From Acidobacteriota bacterium (lineage in GTDB: Bacteria > Acidobacteriota > Blastocatellia > Pyrinomonadales > Pyrinomonadaceae): a stretch of 64,000 bases of DNA. Below are positions 1 through 8,551 of this stretch, piece after piece. A program made the translations under genes and the position numbers. Under the pieces are notes generated by a model. The model saw only the letters and a list, made by a program, of their open reading frames with translations, was not told where the DNA came from and searched no databases. Within the stretch, counting starts at the first letter, position 1. Every line of letters starts with the position of its first letter. Location: assembly GCA_023436495.1 (NCBI GenBank), contig JAEZIT010000120.1, forward strand, positions 20,627-84,626, in the 5' to 3' direction.

Positions 1-1245
1 AACATGGTCGTAAACACCGGAGGCACTGCTGATCCGGCCGACCGTGCGGGACTCGCCTTCATGACGGCAGGCCTTCTCGATGACGGAACAAAGACGCGAT
101 CGGCGGTCGAGATCGCTAATCAGGCACAGGCGATCGGGGCTTCGATCGGAACTGGGTCGGGCTGGGACGCAGCAAACGTTACGTTGCAGACGCTGACCAA
201 AAATCTCGATAAGGCTCTGGATCTGTACTCGGACGTGATCGTTAACCCGGTGTTCCCTGCCGACGAACTTGAGACTGTCCGCAGGCGTGCACTCGTCGGA
301 TTTCTTCAGCGAAAGGACAACCCGAACGCGATCGCTAATGTGGTTTATAACGGACTGCTCTATGGCAAGAACCATCCGTACGGTAAGAGCCTCGGCGGCG
401 ACGAATCTTCGATCAAGTCGATCACGAAACCGGAGATCGAAAAGTTCTATTCGACATATTACAGGCCGAATAATTCGACGTTGATCGTCGTGGGCGATGT
501 AACCTCGAAACAGCTTTTGCCGAAGCTTGAAAAAGCGTTCGCAGGATGGAAAGCTGCAGACGCCCCTGCCGTTGCGGTTCCGAACGCAGCCCAGTTCGAC
601 GCCCCCGGCATCTATATAGTTGACAAGCCGGGTGCGGCACAATCGGTCATCTCGATCGGACAGGTCGGCGTTGCACGAAATAACCCCGACTATTTCCCGC
701 TGACCGTGATGAATTCGATACTAGGCGGCCAGTTTTCGGCTCGAGTTAACATGAACCTTCGCGAGGACAAAGGCTACACCTACGGAGCCCGAACGGGATT
801 CGGCTTTAGACGCGGCGCCGGCCCGTTCTCAGCCGATGCTGACGTGCAGACCGCAGTCACCAAGGAATCAGTTCAGGAATTCTTAAAGGAACTAAACGGT
901 ATCCGCGGTGCGATCCCGGTTACGCCGGCCGAACTCGAGTACAACAAACAGAGCCTGATCCGTCGCTACCCGGCGGGATTCGAAACGGTCGGACAGATCT
1001 CCGGCCAACTTGCGAATCTGGTCATTTACGGGCTTCCGGATACATATTTCAACGATTATATCCGGAATATTCAGGCCGTTACCGTACAGGACGTCAACCG
1101 CGTCGCTAACAAATATCTGACGCCGGACAAAATGGCGATCCTGATCGTTGGCGACAGGACCGTGATCGAACCTAAGCTGAAGGAAATCGAAAGCTGGGGC
1201 GATATGATCAAACACCTTGATTCGGAAGGGAATCCGATCAAGTAA
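1..1245 (+). CDS. M16-family (insulinase-like) peptidase subunit, 5' partial, non-catalytic type
   Basis: The frame is open from base 1, and the first ATG at base 4 falls where the first beta-strand of an M16 core domain should be. The start and signal peptide therefore lie left of the window. The visible 413 residues hold an N-terminal M16 half and a C-terminal M16_C half (fold landmarks such as FYSTYYRPNNSTLIVVGD near residue 155). Where active M16 proteins carry the zinc motif HxxEH, this one reads FMTAG inside GLAFMTAGLLDDGT, so the zinc ligands are missing. In many bacteria a catalytic M16 gene sits directly upstream of such a non-catalytic partner, but that position is outside the window. 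A hairpin follows the stop. Family call is firm; role as partner subunit is inferred. Confidence 0.9.
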   Translation, partial: NMVVNTGGTADPADRAGLAFMTAGLLDDGTKTRSAVEIANQAQAIGASIGTGSGWDAANVTLQTLTKNLDKALDLYSDVIVNPVFPADELETVRRRALVGFLQRKDNPNAIANVVYNGLLYGKNHPYGKSLGGDESSIKSITKPEIEKFYSTYYRPNNSTLIVVGDVTSKQLLPKLEKAFAGWKAADAPAVAVPNAAQFDAPGIYIVDKPGAAQSVISIGQVGVARNNPDYFPLTVMNSILGGQFSARVNMNLREDKGYTYGARTGFGFRRGAGPFSADADVQTAVTKESVQEFLKELNGIRGAIPVTPAELEYNKQSLIRRYPAGFETVGQISGQLANLVIYGLPDTYFNDYIRNIQAVTVQDVNRVANKYLTPDKMAILIVGDRTVIEPKLKEIESWGDMIKHLDSEGNPIK

Positions 1246-1254
1246 GCGAAGGAT

Positions 1255-1293
1255 GAACGGGCTGCCGATCGATCAGGCGGCCCGTTCTATTTC
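1255..1293 (+). terminator. Hairpin, probable terminator of the M16 gene
   Basis: Arms AACGGGC and GCCCGTT, with an inner GCC/GGC extension, enclose a GATCGATCA loop region and are followed by CTATTTCC. It lies immediately after the M16 stop and overlaps the 3' end of the convergent HTH gene. The T-tract is weak, so factor-independent termination is plausible rather than certain. Confidence 0.5.
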
Positions 1294-1827
1294 CGAAGCT
1301 TCGGCCGGATGTTCGGCCTCCTGTTCAGCTATATTCTCTGCTGCAGCATCAACTGCCATGGGCCCCGCGTTTTCGATCAGCGGCTTGCTCAGCTTGCCGA
1401 CCAGCCATCGCCTGTAGACCTCGGCCTCTTCCAGCTTGCCGGTCCATCGTGCACGATCCAGCATTGTCAGCGCCATCGATAAACAATGATGCTGTCCGGC
1501 GCGGTCCTGACGAGCCGAAAATAGGACGTAGCCTTGTTCGAGAAACTGTACGCCTCGTGTAGCCGTTTCCACGTCCTTGAAGCCCAACTTTCCGCGAAAG
1601 AATTTCGAATAAATATTCATCGGGTGGGCCGTCGATGTATAAAGATCGAAATAATTATCGATCAGACCTTCCTTATGCAATACTGACCCGACATAGCTCG
1701 GTTTCGCTCCCGAGATGGCAGCGATCGTCTCGATCTCTGTTATACCGGCTCGAAACAGCGACAGTATCGTGTCCTTCTTGCTTGCCAGTACCCGTTTGTC
1801 TTTTGTTTCCAACACTTCGTTATTCAT
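1273..1827 (-). CDS. Small helix-turn-helix protein of unknown function
   Basis: 184 aa using the ATG at 1827, chosen because AGGAG lies eight bases upstream; the open frame extends further 5' but that extension has no good start signal. Residues about 15-50 (KKDTILSLFRAGITEIETIA, then a SGAKPSYVGSVLHKEG helix) look like a winged or resolvase-like helix-turn-helix that reads repeated DNA. The middle is a helical region with FLEQGYVLFSARQDRAGQHH, and the C-terminus is acidic and Ala/Glu-rich, probably disordered. I do not recognise a named family. It is divergent from the topoisomerase IB gene, so the two may share a control region of about 185 bp. Confidence 0.75.
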   Translation of the reverse strand: MNNEVLETKDKRVLASKKDTILSLFRAGITEIETIAAISGAKPSYVGSVLHKEGLIDNYFDLYTSTAHPMNIYSKFFRGKLGFKDVETATRGVQFLEQGYVLFSARQDRAGQHHCLSMALTMLDRARWTGKLEEAEVYRRWLVGKLSKPLIENAGPMAVDAAAENIAEQEAEHPAEASEIERAA

Positions 1828-1954
1828 TGCCAAAACTCCTATCTTTAGTATAGTTGTTGGATGTTGCATCGGTGAAACACGTTGCCTGAATGTCCCGGTT
1901 CGTGCCAATATCCTTAAGTTGCAAACAATTGATAACACAAGAGTTAACGGCTTC

Positions 1955-1985
1955 TTGAAAGTTTCTTGAAATAATTCGTTATACT
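1955..1985 (+). promoter_or_regulatory. Putative sigma-70 promoter of the topoisomerase IB gene
   Basis: TTGAAA at 1955-1960 and TATACT at 1980-1985 are separated by 19 bp, slightly long. They sit about 28 bp upstream of the GTG start at 2013 in an AT-rich stretch. By-eye assignment only. Confidence 0.35.
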
Positions 1986-2012
1986 GGTAAAAAATCGTGC
2001 AGAGGGAAGTCA

Positions 2013-3077
2013 GTGAAAGTAACAAAGCCGCTCTTTGACGTAGAAAAGGCCAAACAGACTATCGCAAAGGGGCGAAGGGCAAATTGGATACGCCGCCGCG
2101 GCACAATGTCACGCGGTTTTTCATACACTGACGCCGCTGGAAAAAAGATTACATCGAAAGAGACGCTCGAACGCATCGCCTCGCTAGTGATTCCGCCGGC
2201 CTGGAAGTACGTCCGAATATCGCCGCACGCCGGCAGCAGCCTGCAGGCGGTTGGAATGGATACGACCGGTCGCGTCCAATATATTTATCATCCGAAGCAC
2301 GCAGAAAAGCGTCAGCGCAAGAAGTACGCGAAGATCGAGCGGTTTGGCGAATACTTGCCTGCCCTCCGCCGCGCGACCACCAAGGACCTGGAATTAGAAG
2401 GTTTTCCGCGCGAGCGCGTACTTGCGATCATGACGCGCCTGATCAATTCGCTGTATATGCGGATCGGCACGGAAAAGAGCGCCCGCCACTATAAGACCTA
2501 TGGCATCACTACATTAAAGAACAAGCATTTACGCTTCGGACGCAATAACGAGCTTATATTTGATTTTGTAGGAAAAAGCCATATCAAGCACAGAAAGGTC
2601 CTCGTAGACGACGATCTTGCCGCAATAATGAAGGAGCTCAAATCGCTTGGCGGCGCAAAGAAGCTATTCCATTATCTAGACGACGAAGGAAATCCGAGAT
2701 CGGTGACGCCGGGTGAAGTCAACAGCTATTTAAAATCGCATACCGCTCCCGAATTTTCGGCGAAAGACCTGCGGACATGGGGCGCGACATTGTTAGCAGC
2801 GATCCAACTTGCCGAGATCGGTCCGCCTCAAGACGCAAATGAGGCGAAAAAGAATATTGTGAAGGCCGTCAAGCGCGTCGCGGAACAACTAGGGAATACA
2901 CCGACTGTTTGCCGGGGTTCGTATATCCACCCGACGGTCCTGAAATGCTACGAATCCGGGATCACTCTGGACGAATTCCGGCCGAAAAAAAGCCGGCGAA
3001 TTAAACGCCGGCAGGATGATTACGAACCCGAGGAGAGAGCGCTTTTACGTCTGTTCGGCGCGCACTCCGGGAAATGA
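2013..3077 (+). CDS. DNA topoisomerase IB (poxvirus/bacterial small type)
   Basis: 354 aa enzyme that relaxes supercoils by transient 3'-phosphotyrosyl cleavage of one strand, without ATP. The start is GTG at 2013 with GAGGG six bases upstream. The N-terminal domain (about residues 1-90) has the family's IPPAWKYVRISPHAGSSLQA segment. The catalytic domain follows, with RIGTEKSARHYKTYGITTL near 155 and KDLRTWGAT near 250. The nucleophile is Tyr304 in RGSYIHP. Length fits the small bacterial TopIB group rather than the large eukaryotic one. The C-terminal 40 residues are very basic (KKSRRIKRR). It stands alone between a divergent HTH gene and a convergent transglutaminase gene. Confidence 0.95.
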   Translation: MKVTKPLFDVEKAKQTIAKGRRANWIRRRGTMSRGFSYTDAAGKKITSKETLERIASLVIPPAWKYVRISPHAGSSLQAVGMDTTGRVQYIYHPKHAEKRQRKKYAKIERFGEYLPALRRATTKDLELEGFPRERVLAIMTRLINSLYMRIGTEKSARHYKTYGITTLKNKHLRFGRNNELIFDFVGKSHIKHRKVLVDDDLAAIMKELKSLGGAKKLFHYLDDEGNPRSVTPGEVNSYLKSHTAPEFSAKDLRTWGATLLAAIQLAEIGPPQDANEAKKNIVKAVKRVAEQLGNTPTVCRGSYIHPTVLKCYESGITLDEFRPKKSRRIKRRQDDYEPEERALLRLFGAHSGK

Positions 3078-3084
3078 CGCCTAA

Positions 3085-5055
3085 CTATTTGCGGACCAGC
3101 ACAACGGGTGTCTGCTCGGCGTCCATGATCTTTGTATAAAATTCGCGGACCGCAGAATATTTTTCGGCAGGAACCGAAGTTCGTTTTGTGATCAGTGAAC
3201 GCGTATAGAACAGCTTGCCGTCCTTTACTTCGTATTTCGTGTCATATGTTCCGAACGGCATTGCGAGGTTTACCGCGTCCGGCATCTCATCGACGTCAAA
3301 CCCGGCAGGAAGCTCGAATACGACATTCTCGGTGAACGAATTCGACTCGAATTCGATCCGGTGCTTACGTGCCTTTTCGGTTAGATACATACCGCGTGTG
3401 CGGCTCGCGACCGCGGGTTTGAAAACAAGCAGCCTGTTCTGCATAAGCTGCCCGTAACTTGGAGCGAAGAACTCTATATCAAGTTCGAATTGAGCGCTGG
3501 CGTGTTTGTCCACGGGCTCCAACTTCTGCAGGCGTGCCGCCGTTGCTCCTCGCGTCAGCCACCGCTCGATCGACTTTCTGAAGTCGTCTCGCGATACCGA
3601 CCGGAACATGGTTCGCGGAGCCCTCGATTCCTGTCCGCTCACGCGCTCCATGATCTTGCCGGTAATGCTGCCGTCCGGCCCGAGTACAACGTTTGTATGT
3701 CGGTTCCAGGCATTGAACTCCGGAGGCGTGACGGGCATTTCAAAAATGCCGCCTTTATCACCCGCGACGACCAATGCGTTGCTACCCTGAAGATAATCCG
3801 GCAGATCGCCGACAGGTGTGTATGGGTCGGTAGCGTCAAAGATCAGCAACCGCCCCAGGCTCGGGTGTTTGACGACCGTCGCTGCTTCGGTTCCGTCGGA
3901 TACCGCAACCGCGATGATACAGTGATTGAACTGACGCGGTGAGGCCCATTCCTTTCTGACAAATGTTGGATCGCCCGAATAGATGATGATCGGAAAAGAT
4001 TCGATCTTTAACGCGCGAAGCATTGCCCGCATCAGATTAGCCTTGTCCTTACAGTCTCCGTAACCGCGATTCATTACAAGGTCTGACGCCCGCGGCTTCA
4101 TGCCGTTGCCGTAGCCAACGCCGATGTCGATCGAGATGTATTGCAAATTCTGAACGAACGTACCGATCGCGGCGATCTTCTCCAGTTCCGTTGTTTTTCC
4201 TGCTGTCAGCTCCCGAGCTTTTCCCGCGATCTCGTCATTTATCACGACCTGAGGGTCGTAGAGCTGCGTTGCCCAATTCGACACTTCCAACCAGTCGGTG
4301 AAGGCCTTGTTCACCGCCATGTTCTTGTCTGCCGGCGCAAAATTTACGGCAATGCGCGGTACTAGGTTGGCGAATGATGGGCTTAGCGGTTCATAAGGGA
4401 TCGGCGGAAGGTCGCGAAGTTCCCATACATGCGTGTTCCCGGAAACGGTTGGAGAGACCTCCGCACGATTGAACGTAAGGCTTGAAACATTCCAGCCCTG
4501 AGGAAGTGTCAGCGAAAACACCGAGCGTAGCGTCGGCCGGCTTTCCTGGAACAAGTACTGAAGCTGATAGAAGAGCGGTTTGTCCTCGGTCGTGTACGAA
4601 TAGGCGAAGACATAGCCGATGTCCGCTTCCGATGCCGCACTGATTATCTTTACCCGGCCTTCATCGTAGACATCGTCCGGGTCCGAAATACGGTCGATCG
4701 TCTCCTTTTTGCCGAATTCTTTGACCGCGCCGCCCGGTGCGATCAGCCATGCCTGGAAATCCTTGATCTGGCTGAACTTCGCCAGGTAAAACGCATGCGC
4801 TGCGGCTTCGCGAATGCCTTCTTTATTCAGCACGCGCAATGCTTGCCTTTCCGTCGTGACAATTTTCCCCGACGAATCAAAGGTTACCGTTTCATCACGA
4901 TACAGGATCACCGACGGCACGTCCTTTTCGTACGTCGGCACCGTGGTCTTCATCGCCTGCTGCACCCAAGCCGGTGCGGACGCGGCAAACGCCGGAACAC
5001 CGCAAATGAACATCGTGAGCAAAATAACCAGAGCCTTTTTCTTAATAAATTCCAT
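3085..5055 (-). CDS. Secreted DUF3857/transglutaminase-like protein with intact catalytic triad
   Basis: 656 aa. An N-terminal signal peptide (KKKALVILLTMFICGVPAFA) precedes a DUF3857 beta-sandwich region (about 45-230), a transglutaminase-like domain (about 265-420) and a C-terminal beta-rich domain. Cys335 in YGDCKDKA, His378 in QFNHC and Asp407 in FDATDP form a complete Cys-His-Asp triad, so it may be an active periplasmic cysteine hydrolase or crosslinking enzyme; the substrate is unknown. It starts 12 bp after the stop of its upstream paralogue, so the two are almost certainly one operon. Such tandem pairs are common in Acidobacteriota and Bacteroidota. Domain call is firm, activity inferred. 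Confidence 0.9.
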   Translation of the reverse strand: MEFIKKKALVILLTMFICGVPAFAASAPAWVQQAMKTTVPTYEKDVPSVILYRDETVTFDSSGKIVTTERQALRVLNKEGIREAAAHAFYLAKFSQIKDFQAWLIAPGGAVKEFGKKETIDRISDPDDVYDEGRVKIISAASEADIGYVFAYSYTTEDKPLFYQLQYLFQESRPTLRSVFSLTLPQGWNVSSLTFNRAEVSPTVSGNTHVWELRDLPPIPYEPLSPSFANLVPRIAVNFAPADKNMAVNKAFTDWLEVSNWATQLYDPQVVINDEIAGKARELTAGKTTELEKIAAIGTFVQNLQYISIDIGVGYGNGMKPRASDLVMNRGYGDCKDKANLMRAMLRALKIESFPIIIYSGDPTFVRKEWASPRQFNHCIIAVAVSDGTEAATVVKHPSLGRLLIFDATDPYTPVGDLPDYLQGSNALVVAGDKGGIFEMPVTPPEFNAWNRHTNVVLGPDGSITGKIMERVSGQESRAPRTMFRSVSRDDFRKSIERWLTRGATAARLQKLEPVDKHASAQFELDIEFFAPSYGQLMQNRLLVFKPAVASRTRGMYLTEKARKHRIEFESNSFTENVVFELPAGFDVDEMPDAVNLAMPFGTYDTKYEVKDGKLFYTRSLITKRTSVPAEKYSAVREFYTKIMDAEQTPVVLVRK

Positions 5056-5067
5056 TTAGTCCCCCGA

Positions 5068-7089
5068 TCAGTTTTGCTTAAGTGTGATTGTGTGCGTGTC
5101 GGCCTTATGAAACGTATCAAAAACAGTTTTCAGTACCGGATACGACGTTGCCGGGAAGATAAGAGACGAGTGATTTCCGAAATAGAACTTGCGCTTGTAT
5201 ATTAGGGTGTTCGCAGATTTATCGTGCTGCATGGAAATATCCAGCAGGCCGATCTTCGAAGCATCGCTAAGTTCGCCTGGCGAGTCCGCATTGTCGAGTT
5301 CAAAACCCGCGGGCAGTTTTATCACGATCTCGTCGTCATGTGACCATGGGTACTGAAAATAAACGCTGTACTGTCGCGTCGAGCTCGAAAAGACTGAGGA
5401 TGGCCCGTACTCGAAAAATCCCGGTTGAACGAATAACCGCTTTCCGGTCTTTTGCGCATAATTGGGCATACTTATTTTATAACGCTGGACAAGCGGTTTT
5501 GAGATGTCCATTACATTTTCGACAGAAACCTGCGAAACCTCTGCGCCCGCAAGCCTAACCTTGACCGATTCCTTAAGCGATTCACTTAGTTTGTCGGCGG
5601 TCTCATCCCAATTGGCCTGCCTATAGCTGATGGCTGGCTGGCCTGTAAACTCGACGACAACATCCCCTTCCAACGTGCCGTCATCCTTTAAAGTAAATTT
5701 GCCGGAACGTCTATATCTGTTCTCGGGATGCTTCGCCATCGGAGTGTTCGTCCACAAAAACTCCTTTTCGTTGATCAAAAGCCCCCACGAATCCTCATCG
5801 TGCCACGGCATCATTCCAAACGGGACGAACGGATCACCCGGATTAAGATACTGAAATTTATCAGGTCCCGTTCTTATTGCAATAGCGGAAAAATGAAGCA
5901 AATGTTCATTCGCCATCTTCGGATCGAAGAACATACGGCTCCTATTACCGGTGAATGTCAGTCGAACGTCGAGGCCCTGCGAAATCGCCATTGACGCGAA
6001 CAAATAATCAATATATCCAGGCAGCGCGGACTGTTTCTTGTCCAATAATTCATCCAGGCTCTTTATTCTGGTCAGCTTAGCGCGTGCCTCGGCAGTGATG
6101 GACGGGTCGTAGTAGAGGTTTTTGACCTCGGAACGAACAAAATCGAACAGCCGCCGTGCTTTCTCCTCGTTCGTCGTGGCCCCGGCAACCGCTGCTTCCG
6201 CTGCACGCTTCACGGCTTTGGTTGGTTTAAGAAACCCGTTAAATATCGCGCCCTTTTGGCTGGCGAATGCCGCCCAGTACTTCTGGGGATTTGACGGGTC
6301 TTTGACTACGTAAGTTAATCCAAACGCACTGGAACTAACGACCGAAAACCGATCCGAGGTCAGGAGCAGCCACGGACGCACCGAATCTTCGGGCGGCATG
6401 CGCGGTTCTTCCCTGAATGCAGGTACGTTAGTTCGTTCGGCGAGCCAAAACCCCTTCGCGTCCTTCTTGAACGTAAAGTTGCTGATGTTGTACGCCTGGT
6501 ATTGCGGTTCTTTGGAATTATAGGGCTTGTAAAGATAGGTAAGGCGCTGCACCGGAAGATCCCGCTGAAGCGGGAGGCGCATGCCCGAGGCTCCGTCTTC
6601 GTCCACTGCCTCTTTGTACTTATATTCAATGATCACGCCTGGTTCGATATTTGGAACGGCAAACGACTTCGCTTTGATCTTGACACCGCCGGCTTTAATA
6701 ATCTCGCGGTCAAAGATATCAGCTGCGGCGATCTCGACCGTTGAGCCGTCGGCCTTGATCACACGTGCGGCAAGGTTTTTGATCTTTGTCCCTTTTGCGT
6801 AAGGGATATCGAATTTGCTGTATTTTTCACGGCCTCGCTCGGTGTATATCTTTACACGTACGTAATGCCACATATCGAGGTCGGTCGAGTCGCTGTCGTC
6901 GATGCGCATTTCCCAGAAAAGGGCTTCAGCATCGGCATCAGACTCAACCTTTGGGTTTTTCGCGGCGAGTTCATCCGGGGAAACGGGATTCCATTCCTTG
7001 TACTGTGCAAGGACGGCAGAGGATAAAAACAAAACGGCAAGCGCCGGTACAAACGTAAACAGCAGTTTTCTGCGGGCTGATGAGAACAT
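5068..7089 (-). CDS. Secreted DUF3857/transglutaminase-like protein lacking the catalytic cysteine
   Basis: 673 aa with an N-terminal signal peptide ending near SSAVLAQ. The domain order matches the neighbour: DUF3857 (about 60-250), a transglutaminase-like fold (about 270-430) and a C-terminal beta domain. At the place where the neighbour has GYGDCKDKA this protein reads SALPGYIDYLFAS, so the nucleophilic cysteine is absent. A His in HLLHFSAIAI and an Asp in LNPGDP remain. It is probably a non-catalytic partner or scaffold of the protein encoded 12 bp downstream. The gene is first in the two-gene operon, with a 240-bp upstream region facing the aldolase promoter. Confidence 0.88.
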   Translation of the reverse strand: MFSSARRKLLFTFVPALAVLFLSSAVLAQYKEWNPVSPDELAAKNPKVESDADAEALFWEMRIDDSDSTDLDMWHYVRVKIYTERGREKYSKFDIPYAKGTKIKNLAARVIKADGSTVEIAAADIFDREIIKAGGVKIKAKSFAVPNIEPGVIIEYKYKEAVDEDGASGMRLPLQRDLPVQRLTYLYKPYNSKEPQYQAYNISNFTFKKDAKGFWLAERTNVPAFREEPRMPPEDSVRPWLLLTSDRFSVVSSSAFGLTYVVKDPSNPQKYWAAFASQKGAIFNGFLKPTKAVKRAAEAAVAGATTNEEKARRLFDFVRSEVKNLYYDPSITAEARAKLTRIKSLDELLDKKQSALPGYIDYLFASMAISQGLDVRLTFTGNRSRMFFDPKMANEHLLHFSAIAIRTGPDKFQYLNPGDPFVPFGMMPWHDEDSWGLLINEKEFLWTNTPMAKHPENRYRRSGKFTLKDDGTLEGDVVVEFTGQPAISYRQANWDETADKLSESLKESVKVRLAGAEVSQVSVENVMDISKPLVQRYKISMPNYAQKTGKRLFVQPGFFEYGPSSVFSSSTRQYSVYFQYPWSHDDEIVIKLPAGFELDNADSPGELSDASKIGLLDISMQHDKSANTLIYKRKFYFGNHSSLIFPATSYPVLKTVFDTFHKADTHTITLKQN

Positions 7090-7254
7090 ATTCTTAAGTT
7101 GTGTTAGGTCCTTTGGGTGAAACGCCCTTTTGAGCTGGTCGGAGAGGGCATTCCGGGGAAATCTGGAGACTACGGGCAGTCTCCTACTTTATGGTGCGAA
7201 CAGTCTATACGAATACTTCCAAATAATCCAATAAAATTCTTACTTTCCGTAAAA

Positions 7255-7272
7255 TGTCACTGAAATGTGACA
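7255..7272. promoter_or_regulatory. Palindromic operator candidate upstream of the aldolase gene
   Basis: A perfect 6+6 inverted repeat, TGTCAC-N6-GTGACA, lies 56 bp before the aldolase start. A CATAAT box at 7271-7276 overlaps its right arm, so a bound dimer could control a promoter here. The arms resemble CRP/FNR-family half-sites (TGTGA/TCACA class) but are not a consensus match. No other gene-sized element is seen in 7090-7328. Confidence 0.4.
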
Positions 7273-7328
7273 TAATTCCCGACTTCGCTTAGAATTCATA
7301 GAAACCCATTTATTCGCAGGAGATAATG

Positions 7329-8405
7329 ATGTCAGTCGATTTTAGTAAAATTCAGGAGCTGTTAGGCTCCGAATCGGAAACACTTTTAAATCACGTATCA
7401 AAAACCATCCCCAAGGAAGATCTTCATCTCCCCGGCGGCGATTTTGTTGACCGTGTCGTGTCGCAATCGGACCGCAATCCGTCTGTAATGCGCAGTATGC
7501 AGACGCTGTTCGGCAACGGCCGCTTGGCCGGCACGGGCTATGTGTCGATCCTTCCGGTCGATCAGGGCATTGAGCATTCAGCCGGTGCGAGCTTTGCACC
7601 GAACCCGGCGTATTTCGACCCCGAGAATATTGTAAAACTCGCCATAGAAGGCGGCTGCAATGGCGTTGCCTCAACGTACGGCGTTCTCGGTTCGGTCGCC
7701 CGCAAGTACGCGCACAAGATTCCATTTATCGTTAAGATCAACCATAACGAACTGCTGACCTATCCCAACAGATTCGACCAAGTGATGTTCGGTACGATCG
7801 AACAAGCCCGCAATATGGGGGCGATCGCCGTCGGCGCAACTATCTATTTCGGGTCGGACGAATCCACGCGGCAGATAACCGAGGTTTCCGAAGCGTTCGC
7901 CTACGCGCACGAATTAGGAATGGCGACGATCCTATGGTGTTATCTTCGCAATCCCAAATTCAAGACGGCCGAAGGCGACATGCACACCGCCGCCGACTTG
8001 ACGGGGCAGGCGAACCACCTCGGCGTCACGATCCAGGCCGATATAATCAAGCAGAAGCTGCCGGAACGCAACGGAGGTTACAACGCCCTGAATATCGAGA
8101 GCAGCTATGGAAAAACAAACAAGAAGATCTATGACGAGCTAACATCCGACAATCCGATAGACCTCGTTCGCTACCAGGTGGCGAACTGCTATATGGGACG
8201 TGCCGGCCTGATCAACTCGGGCGGCGAATCCAAGGGCTCAGGCGATCTTGCAGATGCTGTCCGGACGGCAGTAGTGAACAAGCGTGGCGGTGGTACCGGA
8301 CTTATCTCGGGCCGCAAGGCCTTCCAGCGTCCAATGGCAGAAGGCGTCGAACTGCTGAACGCAATACAGGACGTTTATCTGGCAAAAGAAGTTACAGTCG
8401 CATAA
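7329..8405 (+). CDS. fbaB: Fructose-bisphosphate aldolase, class I DhnA/FbaB type
   Basis: About 358 aa. It cleaves or forms fructose 1,6-bisphosphate through a Schiff-base lysine, in glycolysis and gluconeogenesis in the cytosol. Family landmarks are ILPVDQGIEHSAG near 78, the ASTYGVLG and FIVKINHN strands, and a C-terminal phosphate-binding GRAGLINSGGES plus SGRKAFQRP near 325. Two ATGs abut; the second (7329) is preferred because AGGAG is then six bases upstream. It is single-cistron: a clear terminator follows and a palindromic operator candidate precedes. Archaeal-type class I enzymes of this sort are common in Acidobacteriota. Confidence 0.95.
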   Translation: MSVDFSKIQELLGSESETLLNHVSKTIPKEDLHLPGGDFVDRVVSQSDRNPSVMRSMQTLFGNGRLAGTGYVSILPVDQGIEHSAGASFAPNPAYFDPENIVKLAIEGGCNGVASTYGVLGSVARKYAHKIPFIVKINHNELLTYPNRFDQVMFGTIEQARNMGAIAVGATIYFGSDESTRQITEVSEAFAYAHELGMATILWCYLRNPKFKTAEGDMHTAADLTGQANHLGVTIQADIIKQKLPERNGGYNALNIESSYGKTNKKIYDELTSDNPIDLVRYQVANCYMGRAGLINSGGESKGSGDLADAVRTAVVNKRGGGTGLISGRKAFQRPMAEGVELLNAIQDVYLAKEVTVA

Positions 8406-8446
8406 ATAACTTTGCCTGCGACAAAGGCCGCCTAAATTCGTTCCAA

Positions 8447-8489
8447 GAAAAACCACGTGCCGGAATCGTGTTCCTGTACGTGGTTTTTT
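8447..8489 (+). terminator. Rho-independent terminator after the aldolase gene
   Basis: AACCACGT and ACGTGGTT form a strong stem separated by about 20 bases and followed by a run of T (8482-8489). It lies 45 bp after the aldolase stop. The A-tract on the left arm would let it work for the convergent MBL gene as well. Confidence 0.85.
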
Positions 8490-8551
8490 CCTCTTCGATA
8501 AACTGGAGAGATGTTTTTGTTTCGTTCAGCAGGCTTTGCTGGCGAAATCAT

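Noticed and set aside
1828..2025. Extended N-terminus of the HTH protein (start at 2025)
   Set aside because: The 66 extra residues lack any motif and cross the divergent promoter region; the ATG at 1827 has a good ribosome-binding site.
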